From contig OY282609.1 in NCBI GenBank assembly GCA_958298945.1, positions 62,840,220 through 62,904,219 of the forward strand: a DNA stretch of 64,000 bases, read 5' to 3'. Below, piece after piece: positions 24,760-36,594 of the stretch; the first letter of the stretch is position 1; every line of letters begins with the position of its first letter. The translations under genes and the position numbers were made by a program. The notes beneath the pieces were generated by a model, which made no database searches, was not told where the DNA came from, and worked only from the letters and a program-made list of their open reading frames with translations. The DNA is from Atherix ibis. Taxonomy: Eukaryota; Arthropoda; Insecta; Diptera; Athericidae.

Positions 24760-26034
24760 TAAGGTGTAGTAAAAAGTAATCCATTATTTTGCCGATAGAT
24801 GTATCTCCCGTTTTAAAAGTGCGATCGGGTTGCACTAGATGGCGTTAGAAAGATAAGATTTCGTTCTAAAAAAGCTTATCATACAGTTTTGTGATTACTT
24901 GACTTAGTATTTTTTTAGCACGCGTCAAAGATGGACACCAACAAAGAGAAAATACGCCATATTTTACAGTTTTTCTTCGATAAAGGCGAAAACGCAAGCC
25001 AGTCAGCTGAAAATGTGAATAGTGTTTATGGTCCTGATACTGTAACAGCCAATTATGCGCAATTTTGGTTTCGTCGATTCCGTTCCGGTAATTTTGATGT
25101 CAAAAATGCACCACGCTCTGGAAGGCCAATTGTCGAAAATGTCGATAAAATAATGGAAATCGTCGAGTCCGACCGTCACGTAAGCACTGTTTCGATTGCC
25201 CAGGAGCTAAACATTGCACAAAAAACCGTTTGGAACCACTTAAATAAGGGTGGATACAAAAAAAAAGCTCGATGTATGGGTGCCACACGAGTTATCGCAA
25301 AAAAACCTCATGGACCGAATTTCCATCTGCGAATCGCTGCTGAATCGTAACAATATCGATCCATTTCTGAAGCGGATGGTTACTGGTGATGAAAAGTGGG
25401 TCACTTACGACAACGTCAAGCGACAACGGTCGTGGTCAAATCGCGGTCACCCGGCGCAAACGGTGGTCAAGCCAGGATTGACAGCCAGGAAGGGTTTGCT
25501 GTGTGTTTGGTGGGACTGGCAGGGAATCATCTACTATGAGCTGCTCCCCTACGGCCGAACTCTTAATTCGGGCCTATACTTTCAACAATTGGACCGTCTG
25601 AAAGAAGTAATCGCCCAGAAGCGGCCAGCTTTGGCCAATAGGAGAGGAATTGTGTTCCATCAGGCCAACGCCAGGCCGCATACATCGATAGTGACTCGCC
25701 AGAAGTTCCGGGACCTTTGCTGGGATGTTCTTATGCATCCACCTTATAGTCCGGACCTGGCACCAAGTGATTACCACCTCTTCCTGTCTATGACGAATGA
25801 TTTTGCAGGTGAAAAATTCGCCTCAAGAGAAGATTGTGAAAATCGACTGTCCCAGTTTTTTGCCAATAGGGACGAGGGTTCCTATGAGAGACGCATTATG
25901 AAATTACCTCCAAAATGGCAACAAGTTATCGAATAAAACGGTGCATATTTGACCTAAATCGTATCATTCTATCTATGCTAAATAAACCCTTCAATTTAAT
26001 ACAAAAATAATGGATTTCTGTTTACTACACCTTA
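24760..26034 (+). mobile_element. Nearly full-length mariner element, inactive
   Basis: The 1275-bp element is bounded by 31-bp terminal inverted repeats beginning TAAGGTGTAGTAAA (24760-24790 and 26004-26034), which match at 29 of 31 positions. It is flanked by a TA target duplication (24758-24759 and 26035-26036). Length, TIR size and TA target are typical of mariner. Low TIR divergence suggests a fairly recent insertion compared with other elements in the window. The transposase frame has a frameshift, a lost catalytic residue and an early stop, so it cannot move itself. Sequence style (WVPHEL, TGDEKW, NARPH, LAPSDYH) recalls the mellifera-type mariners, but that subfamily call is from memory. 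Confidence 0.93.
24931..25957 (+). pseudogene. Mariner transposase, frameshifted
   Basis: Mariner transposase cuts and pastes the element by binding its TIRs. Residues 1 to about 110 (from ATG 24931) form the helix-turn-helix DNA-binding region. At 25258-25266 a run of nine A, where eight would keep frame, shifts reading by one base. The catalytic domain continues from about 25267 in the next frame: WVPHEL linker, TGDEKW (first D, 25388-25390), HQANARPH, LAPSDYHLF (third D). The second catalytic D is replaced by Ala (25664-25666, GCC), but the spacing to the third D is 34 residues as in DD34D. A TAA at 25934-25936 cuts off the last six residues, and the ancestral stop is at 25955-25957. The repaired length would be about 341 aa, normal for mariner. 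Confidence 0.95.
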
Positions 26035-26074
26035 TATTAGACAATTAAAGAAATATCATTTTCTTTAGCAATAT

Positions 26075-26100
26075 CAAATTTTTTTTTTGTTGCAGGTACA
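26075..26100 (+). other. Candidate recursive splice site (weak)
   Basis: A run of T then GTTGCAG|GTACAA, with acceptor and donor abutting at 26095/26096. Pyrimidine content is good. The donor GTACAA is poorer than the GTAAGT ideal. It lies just right of the mariner insertion. Confidence 0.25.
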
Positions 26101-26215
26101 AACCCTTAAAATTGGTTAATTTTTAATATTTTATTTTAGGTTAAAACTCCATTCAAAAATTTAGTCAAGAAAAATATCCTCCATTTACTCGTTAACAGAA
26201 GTGGTTGTAATTATT

Positions 26216-29200
26216 TCACCAGCTTTGGAATAGTACCTGGTTTAATTCGAATTGAAGTTGTTGAAACATGTGCAAAATGCGTTTTGTTAAGAATCTCGTG
26301 TGATTCATGTGGCATGTAACAAAATGTTTTGTTGTGCGATTGGCTATAAATATGGGTGAGGTCGCGATAATAAACTTCAACATATTAACATTATTCGAAA
26401 GACTCATGAGCAACCGAACCGGCCCGGCCAATGGGTAGTAGTTTGTCTGTTCTATGCTGGTTCTTGAATGCAATAATCTAACGGCGGAAATGCACTTCTA
26501 TGTCACCATGTGCTGTACTCCTGAGTGGACCTATTCCAGTCATAGGAGAACATTTGTAGCTGCTGTACTATAATTTCAATATGTTGCTAAAGATTGACCG
26601 CACTAGGCTGGTAAATTTGGCCTTAGTCTATAAGCAAGATAAGGCTAGGCGCTGGTGCTGACTTTAGAATCCTGTAAAATTCTATCATCAGTTTTTCAAC
26701 GAACAGTTATTTGACTTTTGCTGCTAAAGATGAATAGTAAAGATAGTTGTCCATCTAAGTTCAAAACTGCGTTGAAGATATTGTAGAAAAGCAGTTCGGC
26801 CTCAACCATAGTCATTTCCATTGCACATTTGTGATTCTGATTGCGATTGCATCATGTTAGTTAGGCCATCATTACAATTGTTTGCCAATTCGTGGTTACA
26901 TTGTTTCGCGGTTACTTATGTCGCGTCGCGTCGCTTGAGACTTTTGTCTTCTATTTATAATAATTACTAGACTCTGTATCTTTCTTATTTTAACATTTTC
27001 TACCTTATATTCTTACTCCTACATTTCGAGTATCTTTCTTGCTTATTTAATAATATCTATATACGTTCATATTTGTAAAGATACATACATATCTATATGT
27101 TTTTACAATATTTATACTTAGATTATATGGAATAGTAGAAACTATACATTGATATGAAAGAAAAACAATAGAAAAATTTCTAGAAAGTGAATTATGATAA
27201 TTATAATGCTTACAATGGTATCTTCCTGTGAGTACAATATCAAAAATGCAAGGCAGCCATAAAATTTTACCTAAATCCCCTCCCCTTCTTGCTATTAATA
27301 TATCAAAGCTTTACTCTCTAATATTGAATATTCTGGCTAAGTGGAATTATACACTATAGATTATGTAGACATTATTCTGCTTTCAACATTGCTCTACCAT
27401 CTGGTTGGTATAGTTTATCTTAGATAAACATAGACTATACGAGTATAAACATATATACGTGTATGTATAAATATATGCATTTATGTATATTATTATAGTA
27501 GGAAGTAAATATGAACATATTCATGTTGGAAAACCAAACATTTATTGTCGTGAATTATGATTTTTTTCCATCTGCAACTGTTCTTCTGACTCTGATTCAT
27601 TTCAGTCTGCGAATTTGACTCTTTTGGGGCCATCTTAGGGCCAGTTTTTATAAGTCGAACTTACCATAGGAATGACCGAAACGATTATAAATACTGATAA
27701 GGCGGATAGGGCGGTTCGATTTATAAAAATCGTGATGATATCATGAACTCGGCCACAAATCATTATTGTTCGTTATTGTTGGAATTTCGTTTTTAAATTT
27801 ATTCTTTTTCTTTTTTTTTGAATCAAACTTCCATAATTCTTTTAATAACTTTCCATGTATTTTTATGATTTTGTTAATAGTTGCCGATAAAAATAAATAG
27901 AATCCAATACATTGTAGTACTCGAAGTTTTGTTACGTTTTCGCAAAAACTATTATCTTATCTTACTTCCAATATCTTATGCTAGATAATGATGGAAAATC
28001 ATTTTCTTAAGTTTCTACATGGTTATATTTTAATTAACTAATAAAGCTAATTAAATTATTACGTGATTATTGAAATAGAGGAAACTTATTTATTGTATTT
28101 TGTATGAATAAATTATCAAATTCAAGATTTCTCTGCGATTTTCTTGAGTAAAATAAATGTATTTAAAAAAATATATTATTTGGTAGCTTATAAATACAAT
28201 ATATTAAATTATGTACATAAGAATGATTACAGATTAGCCGATGACTTATTTTTCATATTATACTGTCCGTTAATAACAATTTACAAAACTATTTTTGTTC
28301 AGGTAAATTAACAATTTTAAAATGTGTTCTTCATTTCTACACTCAAGTTGGTTACTTATTCTCGGTAGTTCTATTCGTATAGATTAACTTTGCTTATGGC
28401 TTTCTTTGTATTTATAGTTGAGGTCAAACTCATATGGTCATTGCCAGAATATGTATGTGTATGTACGCATTTACAATCTCATGAAATGACCGCATTGAAT
28501 TTACTTTATGTCGCAAATCTTATCAGTAAAGAAATTTATTTTTATTGAGTAGGTGGAAAGAGTGACTGAGTGAGTTGATTACATTAAAAGAACTAAACTT
28601 GAGTATTTATATTTACTTTTAAATGAAAAGAGAATAAAATTTCATGCTTCATATACTTTTATTATTATTATTATTTTATTTTTATTTTTTGGTATTCAAG
28701 TCTTATTATTGTTTATATTAAATGGTATGCGAAAAATTCTAATCTGACAAGGTTTTACAAACTCGTTTTGCCAATGTACAGGCAGAGTACGCATAATTGA
28801 TGTCCATCTCTAAGTGGACAAAATAAAATTTATTCAATTTGAAAAAGAATTCTTAACGAGAAGATAAATGAGTTTTCTTTTATCGACAAATTGTATATAA
28901 TAAAAGAAAGAAATTATTTACATTTATTGTTGCCAATTATTTACTTAAAATATGAATAAATATAAAAATGCTTTTATGGTATAGAAAATTAGTCATTTGA
29001 AAATAATTTCGATAGCTTTACAAAAAGTAAATGTAATATTTTTCTTTGGTACTTAAAGTGATAAATTTCGTCACTGTCTTTTGAAAGATAACTAAATTGG
29101 ATATTGTACACTTTAGTTTGGATCTAAAACTTTACCTAGTATTGAACATAAATTAAATGATTCTTAAAGTTCTTATCTTTGTCAATTTTTATATAAAATT

Positions 29201-29778
29201 TGTTTTTATTTAAAGTTGAATATTCTCTTCACTATTTTGACTTTGAAGTTTTACTTATAAATATTGTATATTACTTATGCATAAAAAATATTCAAAATTA
29301 TTTAAGTATCAACAGTAAAAAGGAAGCTACATAACTTATAAAGCATAACTTATCAAAGAATGCATCCTTCAAATGTCATTAGAATTGATCGAGTGTAGTA
29401 TTCAATCGAATCACATTAATTTTTTTTACGTACATATTTATTAAAACACTACTAAAGTTTATTTGATATTAGTCCACGATTATTTTTGCGATAGCGAACC
29501 GCAAAAGGCCGGCCATTAGAGCTATTTAAGTTAATTCCAGTGATGGTGGAAAAACAACCCATAGAATCTGTTGTTTTTATACCTATATAAACGAATCTAT
29601 ATACGTGTATATGGTATTAAAGTTAGCACAAAGCGGTAATTAAACTCATTGATTAATTATTTTCGTTAATTTAATTGTTGTGTTATTGTACGTTTTTCTC
29701 TTAATATGAGAATTTGCAAAATATTTGCGAAGAATTTTTGATATCGAACAAAGTTAATATATTGATGGTTAGTTAGTT
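26216..29778. other. Spacer with a G+C-richer first part
   Basis: 26216-26960 is G+C-richer (contains CCGGCCCGGCC and a GTCGC triplication near 26920) with an 85-codon minus-strand frame lacking any known motif. The rest is AT-rich with no gene. A candidate recursive splice motif lies at 28302/28303. Confidence 0.5.
28284..28308 (+). other. Candidate recursive splice site
   Basis: CTATTTTTGTTCAG|GTAAAT, with acceptor and donor abutting at 28302/28303. The pyrimidine tract is moderate and the donor is good. Fits the Drosophila ratchet-point form (pyrimidines, CAG, GTAAGT) at most positions. Confidence 0.3.
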
Positions 29779-32270
29779 GTGAATATGCGGTTCATTTGGG
29801 CTTTTGCCAACGTACGTTTTTATGATAATCGCGTACCTCTAAATCCACCAATGAGCATTCAACTGATAAAGGGTTACTTTCAGCTGAGTGGACGATTGGT
29901 TGCTAAAGGCCTAAATGGAATTTCAAGATACTCCGATACCATTCAACTAACAAGAAGGGTGAACCACAAAAACCGATGTGATATCAGAACAGCCTTACCC
30001 TTGAGGCGGTGGTGTTCAAAAGTATGCGTGCATAGGCGTTTCTCTAAAGTGAATCTGTTTCGACACAATTAAGTACTTTTTTCCAATTGAGTGTGAGAGA
30101 ATATTTTCCCTTAAAATATTGTTTGATCCATCACTGAGCATTTAAGTATTATTATATCTGTACGTACTTGTATACACATATGTACGATGATTTGTAAGCG
30201 TTTCATCTACATGTCGGTTTAGTCAGAGCAGAAATCGGTGCTGCATAAGAATAAGTGTACTTTAAGCCGCTAACCTGAAGCTAACAGGTACTTTTGCAAT
30301 CTTATTTATGCATTAACAGGAAAGGCCATCCATCCAAAATGTATGCACACTGCTATGATAAGACATATTATTCTGTGTAATGGATGAGATAAACCCTTGC
30401 GCATCCGAGAAAGATCAAGATAGATTACAAAAATGGGCTCTTATTAATTTTTTTTTCTGTTGCTCTTTTCGAATTTTACTATCTGCTGCATCTTTTTAGT
30501 AATTTTTTCTGACAATTTTTAATTTATTTTATTCAAAAAAAAAAAAAAAACACGGTTGAAACGACAACCATGCAACTCACACATATTGTATACATATGGT
30601 TGCAGTTAACACAGGATATCATATGTATTTGTTAATAAATAAACAAATCTTTTGATATAAGGTTATTTTGATAAAATGAAATTTTAAGTGTAAGACCAAA
30701 ATCGAACCGGTACCATCAAACATGTTAAAGGGAAGGGAAGAAGAACAGCAAATTTTACAAACTCTGTTTTTTATATGCACTAATAATAATACATGTATCT
30801 ATAATACACCTTCAGTTTTATATTCGATTTTGCATATTTTATGCTCAGCCGTGGACTCTTTAGAGACTATGGCATCCCTTCTCATATAATGCAGTTACTC
30901 GTACGAGTATATATCAGCGGGAGTAAAAATTAAGACAGTCCAAAAATGCTGTAAAAGAACGAGTAGCCATTATATTTTTTAATGGGTATAAACCAAGATA
31001 TCTGCGTCGTGTTATATTTTTCCATACGATTATATGCTAGTTACATACACATATGTATATATAAATATCCCCATCGTTGATTTTTTTTATTATATATGCA
31101 TAGGTATACTTGTACATTAAGTAAATTAAATCAATTAAATAAATTTGCATAAAAGTATTTCGTTTTTAGTTGCCATGTTCATTTTTTGAATATTTTCTTA
31201 ATTCCACTCGTTTTTTGTATTAATTTTTTCCACCAAGAGACAGTTCTTGTTTATTATTTCTACATTAAATTAGCTGAAATATTTAGTAAAATTTTACAAT
31301 TTTTAAAATAAAGAAAATTTTTATTTTATTAATCAATACAAACCAAAAATATTTATATTTATTGTTTTTAGAAAACTGTCTTTATTATAGATTAGTTTTT
31401 CAAATTACATTAAAAAATATGTAATTTTGGAATCGTTGGAATATAATCATTCACATGATTATACATACATATTCAATATTATATTCTCTATACACTAGCA
31501 TACTGAAATTATTACCAATGTTAGGCCCACAATACAATACTCAACATGTACCTGAGTCATATAGTAAAAGAGGATAGCACAAAAGGTAAACCAAACGAAA
31601 AATTAAATTACAGAGACCCATGATGGTGAACACGCAACTGAATGAGACACCTTCATATTTTGCATTTTATCTACAATTCCTAATGTGAAATGCTTGTCAT
31701 GGAACCGTGCAAGGATTAAGAGGCTGATTACGAATCACGTTGAAACCATCAAATCCCGTTCAGTTCTGTGCAAATTTAGAAGAATATCAACTTCAACAGC
31801 AATAACAACGTTGACAGCAAGCCAATACAGATATTTGGTCTTTCTCATGCAGAATACGAACATTAATTCCAGAATGTATATGGTATGGTCCTTAATCGCA
31901 ATGAGAAAAAGTATTCGCATTATTGATAATTTTGCAAATTTTCCCAAAATTTAAAATTTTTCCGGTTTGGTTTTTTGTTTGTACGTTTTCAAGTTTATAC
32001 ATTTTATATATTCATTTTTTTTTTAACTTTTATATTTATTTGTGATAAAGTTTGCAATTCATTGCTTACCATACTTACGGTCATATTATTGAACTCTTTT
32101 TGAATACAAGTATAAAAGCTTTTAATTCTTATAACTGTACAAAAATTCAAACGTTAATGTACTCTTAAAACTTTTGCTTTTGAAATATCTTTAAGTTTCT
32201 ATTTAAAAAAAAAACTTCTTGGTATTATCCATTTTCTGGTTTAGAAAGCAGAGCTCTGTCATTTAAAAGC
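29779..32270. other. Spacer; frames of unknown meaning
   Basis: A 97-codon plus frame (29779-30072, from the second ATG of GTGAATATG onward) and an 89-codon frame (31685-31954) show no motif, signal peptide or codon bias I trust. An A16 run lies at 30535-30550. A perfect ACTCGTACGAGT palindrome lies at about 30897. Confidence 0.4.
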
Positions 32271-32279
32271 TGTCAAACT

Positions 32280-32769
32280 TAGATGGCTTTTATTTAGATT
32301 AAAGTTTAACATTTTATTTCAAGGGTTGGTTTATCTACAAACAACACGTTAAAATTATAAAAACTTTTTACAAAAATGGTGATTCTGATAGTGCCTCATT
32401 TCAAACAATATTTTCTTCAGCGATGGGGCTCATTTTTCACTCGGTGGCCTTTTGTATCCATGAAAAGTGATTGTCTGGTATGATTTTTTTAGCCTGAATT
32501 TAAAGATTTTAATGTTAACTGTATGTGGTTTTAAAAAGACAGTTATTATTGGCAAAAAGTTTTCAGGACGCGTAATTTCGGGATTTGGTGATGTCAATTG
32601 TTCTCCAAATAGATTGTGTTTAGCAATAAATCCTTAAATTTGAGTAAATTTAAAAACTAACAAACGTCTAGTAATGCCTGAATTACAATTGGAAATATGC
32701 GAAAAAGTAATAAAAAGGATGTGGTTTTGCAAAAACACCCGGGGCACTCATTTAAATCATATATATTTC
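32280..32769 (+). pseudogene. DD41D (rosa-type) mariner transposase relic, copy A
   Basis: Translated in shifting frames, the plus strand gives family landmarks in order. They are FFSDGAHFSLGG (32413 on; first catalytic D present at 32422-32424), KVIVWYDF, KDFNVNCMWF, KKFSGRVISGFGDVN, then CEKVIKR and RGTHLN near the C-terminus (to 32769). Pieces between GG and KVIVW, and after MWF (where the second catalytic D should be), are missing, and stops and frameshifts are many. It shares the upstream TTTAGATTAAAGTTT with copy B at 52.7 kb. The combined order identifies a Tc1/mariner transposase of the DD41D type. TIRs were not found. Confidence 0.75.
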
Positions 32770-32779
32770 GTGTATATTT

Positions 32780-35130
32780 GGAAATATTTAAGCTCTATAA
32801 TACAAAGAAATATAATGGAGACCTGAAGTGTGCTATATTTTTTAAGTACGAAATATTTAATTTTACTTTCTGAAGCTCAAATTGAATACACTATATTTTG
32901 AATATATTTTAGAATAACATAAAATAAAAAAAAATATTAGAATAACAATTGGGTCTATTTAGACTGTCAGCATTAATATTCATACGGATAAAAATCCCTT
33001 TTAATAATTTTCACATAAATGCGATTGAAAAACATTAATATCGGTTAACATAACTTCTGTCAGCTTTCAACACACGCTAATACGTTAATATATCTTGATT
33101 AACGTGCTTCTCTAATGCCATTTATAATATTTAGTATCGACTAAAATACATCCTAGTACAATGTTATAGACACCAGAAAATCTCGAAATCGAAACCATTC
33201 GTTTGAAAATATTTAAGTTTTCTTCTTTAGGTTTTTTTGTTTTTATGTTATACGATTTAATCAATTCTGGTACTATTGCACTTTAAGTAGTGATTTAATT
33301 TCAATTAGTTTGGTTTGGTTTATTTTAATAAAATTTACAAATATGTACAAACCTATTTGGATGTATGCACGTATAACCAAAAAGTTTGTATGAATATTTA
33401 AACATAATATACAAAGAGTATGTATGCTTTAGTCAAAGTATCTATGTTTATTTATCTAGCAGTTAGGTTGGATGTTTAATACTATAGACGAGTTCGTAAA
33501 ATTTTCAACGTGGCCACTTGGTAGATTAATACAATATATAGCGACTAAAAATATTTTGTTTAGATATGCTGTTACTGGAAAATTAATTAATTTTAACTCA
33601 AAATACATGTGTTTTCAACTTTTCTAATCATCCAAAAAGTATCAATATCCGATTTAATTCAAATGTTAAATTGCTAATTATTTAATTTTTTTTCTTCCTA
33701 TTTGAATTAAATTATAGACAATCTATTTTAAGAAGAAAAAATTAGCGATTTTGTATTTAAAACAAATTTATCTTCTCAACTAATGTACATAATTTTTATG
33801 GTAGTATTAAGAAATAGCATTTTTAATATATTTTATATTGTTTTCTTTCTATCCTTAGTTTATTTTGTTTATAATTTTCTTTTAATTTTTTTTAACGATA
33901 ATCTGATAAGGTGAATGGTTTGTGTTTTTACAATATTTTTACTGTAAATGCTGTCTACCATATAAAAGCTGAGGTGTGGAATATTTGTTATTTACTACTC
34001 TTTGGCTATTTCATAAAATGATATATAATTAATAGGCCCGAAGACATTTAATTAAGTTATTCACTTTCAACTATCGAATATTTCACCATAATAAAGTTAA
34101 AACAAGTTGTTGTTTACTACGAATAGATTTCCAATTAAATCGAATCGAATGGAATATTTTCCACTATTTTAATATGATTTGTTATTTTTAGTTTATTTAA
34201 GTTTTGGAAATAGCAAAAATATAGGGTGCTATGAAAATTCAAAATATTCACATATATATATATATACGTGTTCTTTCTAATATTTGTTATAAGTTTGTTC
34301 ATTGCATTTCTACTCTCATTTCGACTCTACGGAACAACATTTAACATTTAGGCATAGAGTATTCTATGGTATTACAGACAAGTTATTTGTACTATGTTGA
34401 AATTTTATATTCTTATAGAATCTATATTTAATCAGCAATAAAAATAATTTTGTATTTGCAGCAAGAGATTTTCATAATTAAAAGAATCTTGCTTTACCAC
34501 TTTTATCGATCTGGGGATCGATAAAAGTGGTAAAGTAATATTTTGGCCTAAATTTCATAAAATAAATTTTTTGAATTATTCTAAAAATGATAGAGTACAT
34601 TTAACGAATCTAATTAAAAATAATATATTTAGATAATTTCAAAAATACACTCGATTTATCTAGTAATGAATTTTTATCAATTTATGTGACAGCCTATATA
34701 AACAACATATTATCCAGAAATTATTGGTTAAATATATATTAAACTTATAATATAATATATGGCAAATTAGACTAGATAAGAGTGTATTTATTATGTTAAA
34801 ATAGGAGTTGTTATTTCCAATCATATCCCCTTTTTTCAATAGTAGGGCAAAGGAGTAAAATAAATACAGTATTTATTGTATTAAAATTGTGCTTATTTAG
34901 TAAAGTTTCTTTAAAAATTTAAAAGGAGTAAAATTTTCTATGAAATTTATTTTTGCAGTAGTTTTGGAATAAATTTTTAAGCGTATAAGTTTTCTATGAA
35001 TGTTGATATTCTTTTATTAAGCAAAATTGTGTTCAGATGATATAGAAATCTGTGAATTGTGAGAAACTAATTCATCAATTGCGACTCAAATAATAAAAAA
35101 GAAAAATTGACTAACACTCTAATAATGAAC
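32780..35130. other. Gene-free AT-rich spacer
   Basis: A/T-rich with a TA microsatellite (34251-34266) and a perfect 20-bp hairpin (34492-34535). A 12-bp inverted repeat built on TTTAATTCAAAT lies near 33655-33720. No gene. Confidence 0.6.
34492..34535. repeat. Perfect 20-bp inverted repeat, 4-base loop
   Basis: Arms 34492-34511 and 34516-34535 (CTTTACCACTTTTATCGATC and its complement) pair without mismatch around TGGG. The arms carry ATCGAT. No flanking duplication was seen. A strong hairpin in either DNA or RNA. Confidence 0.92.
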
Positions 35131-35136
35131 CAGAAA

Positions 35137-35620
35137 AGTCTTTTATTCTATCCCCCCGAATCTACGTAGGATTTTAACAATCTTGCAATAAGCAAACACT
35201 GTCAAGTCATAAATACAGTAAAATTAACTCGGAGGAATTGAGCGCACATAGCCTTGGGGATAGGAGAGTGTACATAGTGTTCGGAGCATATGAGCGGATA
35301 TAGTGCTCGGAGGATGTTTTGCAGTAAAACAAACTCAGAGCAGCATTGAGCGAGCATAGTGCTCGTAGGAGGTGAGTAGAATAGTGTTTGAAAGAGATGA
35401 GCGAGATAGTGGTCGGAGGAGTATGGTGCTCATCGAAAGTGAGCTAGAGTATGCTCGAAGAAGGAGTATAATAGTGCACAGAGGAGGAGAGCAGTATTTG
35501 GAGGTGAGTGAGGATAGTATGCGATGAAGAAAATTGAAGGTGTGCAGTGAATTGAGGACCATTGATAAATCAAACAAGTCTTTTACTCTTTCCCTCCAAT
35601 CTACTGGTTAAATCTAAGCA
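35137..35620. repeat. Purine-rich degenerate minisatellite with flanking direct repeats
   Basis: From about 35217 to 35540 the plus strand is built of variants of a unit near 30 bp (GAGCGA-ATAGTGCTCGGAGGA). A higher-order period near 105 bp is seen where CAGTAAAA-AACTC-GAG recurs at 35217 and 35322. It is far richer in G, and more purine-biased, than the surroundings. Both sides carry related segments starting AAGTCTTTTA-TCT at 35137 and 35577. The long minus-strand Ser/Leu frame across it is a by-product of the repeat. Confidence 0.75.
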
Positions 35621-36378
35621 ATTATTTTATGTCTACTAAAAAATTAAAAATTAAATTAATCGCAGACAAGCTATAGTATGAAAAGAAAGCCACAAAACTA
35701 AATATGGGAAAGAAAATAAAAAGATTAAAAAGTACACTTGCTCTTATTATAAATTCATTAATCTTATAAACAAATCACGTATGAATGGACAAAATTTTCA
35801 GAATAGTCTATTCTAAAAATATCATATATTGTTTCAAAAAGAAGAATTGTCTGCACATTAAATGAATAGATTTTTTAAATACACGTATGTTATCCAACCC
35901 TCTTTTATTATATATTGAAGAAAATCTAATTTTATTTTTATAAAATCTTTTGTCGGTTATCATTTCTGATTTATTTGATATAAAATTAATGTATACAATA
36001 ATAATACCATATCGATTCTTATATTACAAATCCATGTATAAATAAGATTTTGAATATAATTTTCAAAGTGATTATACTATGCATGATTTAATTAGCCTCT
36101 GATATCAAATCGAACATTACCAATTATACGTTTTTGCTTCTGATTATGCTAATATTATTGCAAAGTGTACGTTTAAAATATTCTAATCGGGAAGTGTTGC
36201 AAAATCAGAACATTCATTAATTTGAATTCGCATAACCATCGTTGATATGTTATATGCTTCCCTTTTAGTACAACATTTTAATCCTTATTTGTGAAACATC
36301 TGAATATAAAATGGTTAAATAGAATAGCACTTTATGTAGAAAGAGGAAAGGAAAAGTAATTGGAATAGAGCTTTATAG

Positions 36379-36398
36379 TAACTGTCATGAAAATGACA
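36379..36398. repeat. 8-bp hairpin ACTGTCAT/ATGACAGT
   Basis: Exact 8-bp arms around GAAA. It is small and may be chance. Confidence 0.45.
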
Positions 36399-36503
36399 GT
36401 GATAAAAACAACAGCAGCAGTAACAACTATTTTATTTAAATTAAATAAAAATTAAAAAAATAAACATAGGGGAATATATAGAAATATAATTGAAAAAAAG
36501 GCC

Positions 36504-36594
36504 ATAGAAGTAGCTATAAGAAAAAGCTAAATTTTTTAAAAAATCTTCTACTAATAGAAGTAGCTATAAGAAAAATTTTTTAAAAAATCTTCTA
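36504..36594. repeat. Two-copy tandem repeat, about 50-bp period
   Basis: ATAGAAGTAGCTATAAGAAAAA, an A/T palindrome, then AATCTTCTA is repeated at 36504 and 36554. The first copy has a six-base insertion (GCTAAA type). The near identity suggests a recent duplication. Confidence 0.85.

Noticed and set aside
29779..30072. 97-codon plus frame as a gene
   Set aside because: No domain, signal peptide or convincing codon use, and no splice or promoter support.
35335..35577. 80-codon minus-strand Ser/Leu-rich frame
   Set aside because: It is the shadow of the purine-rich minisatellite, and its residues simply reflect the repeat unit.
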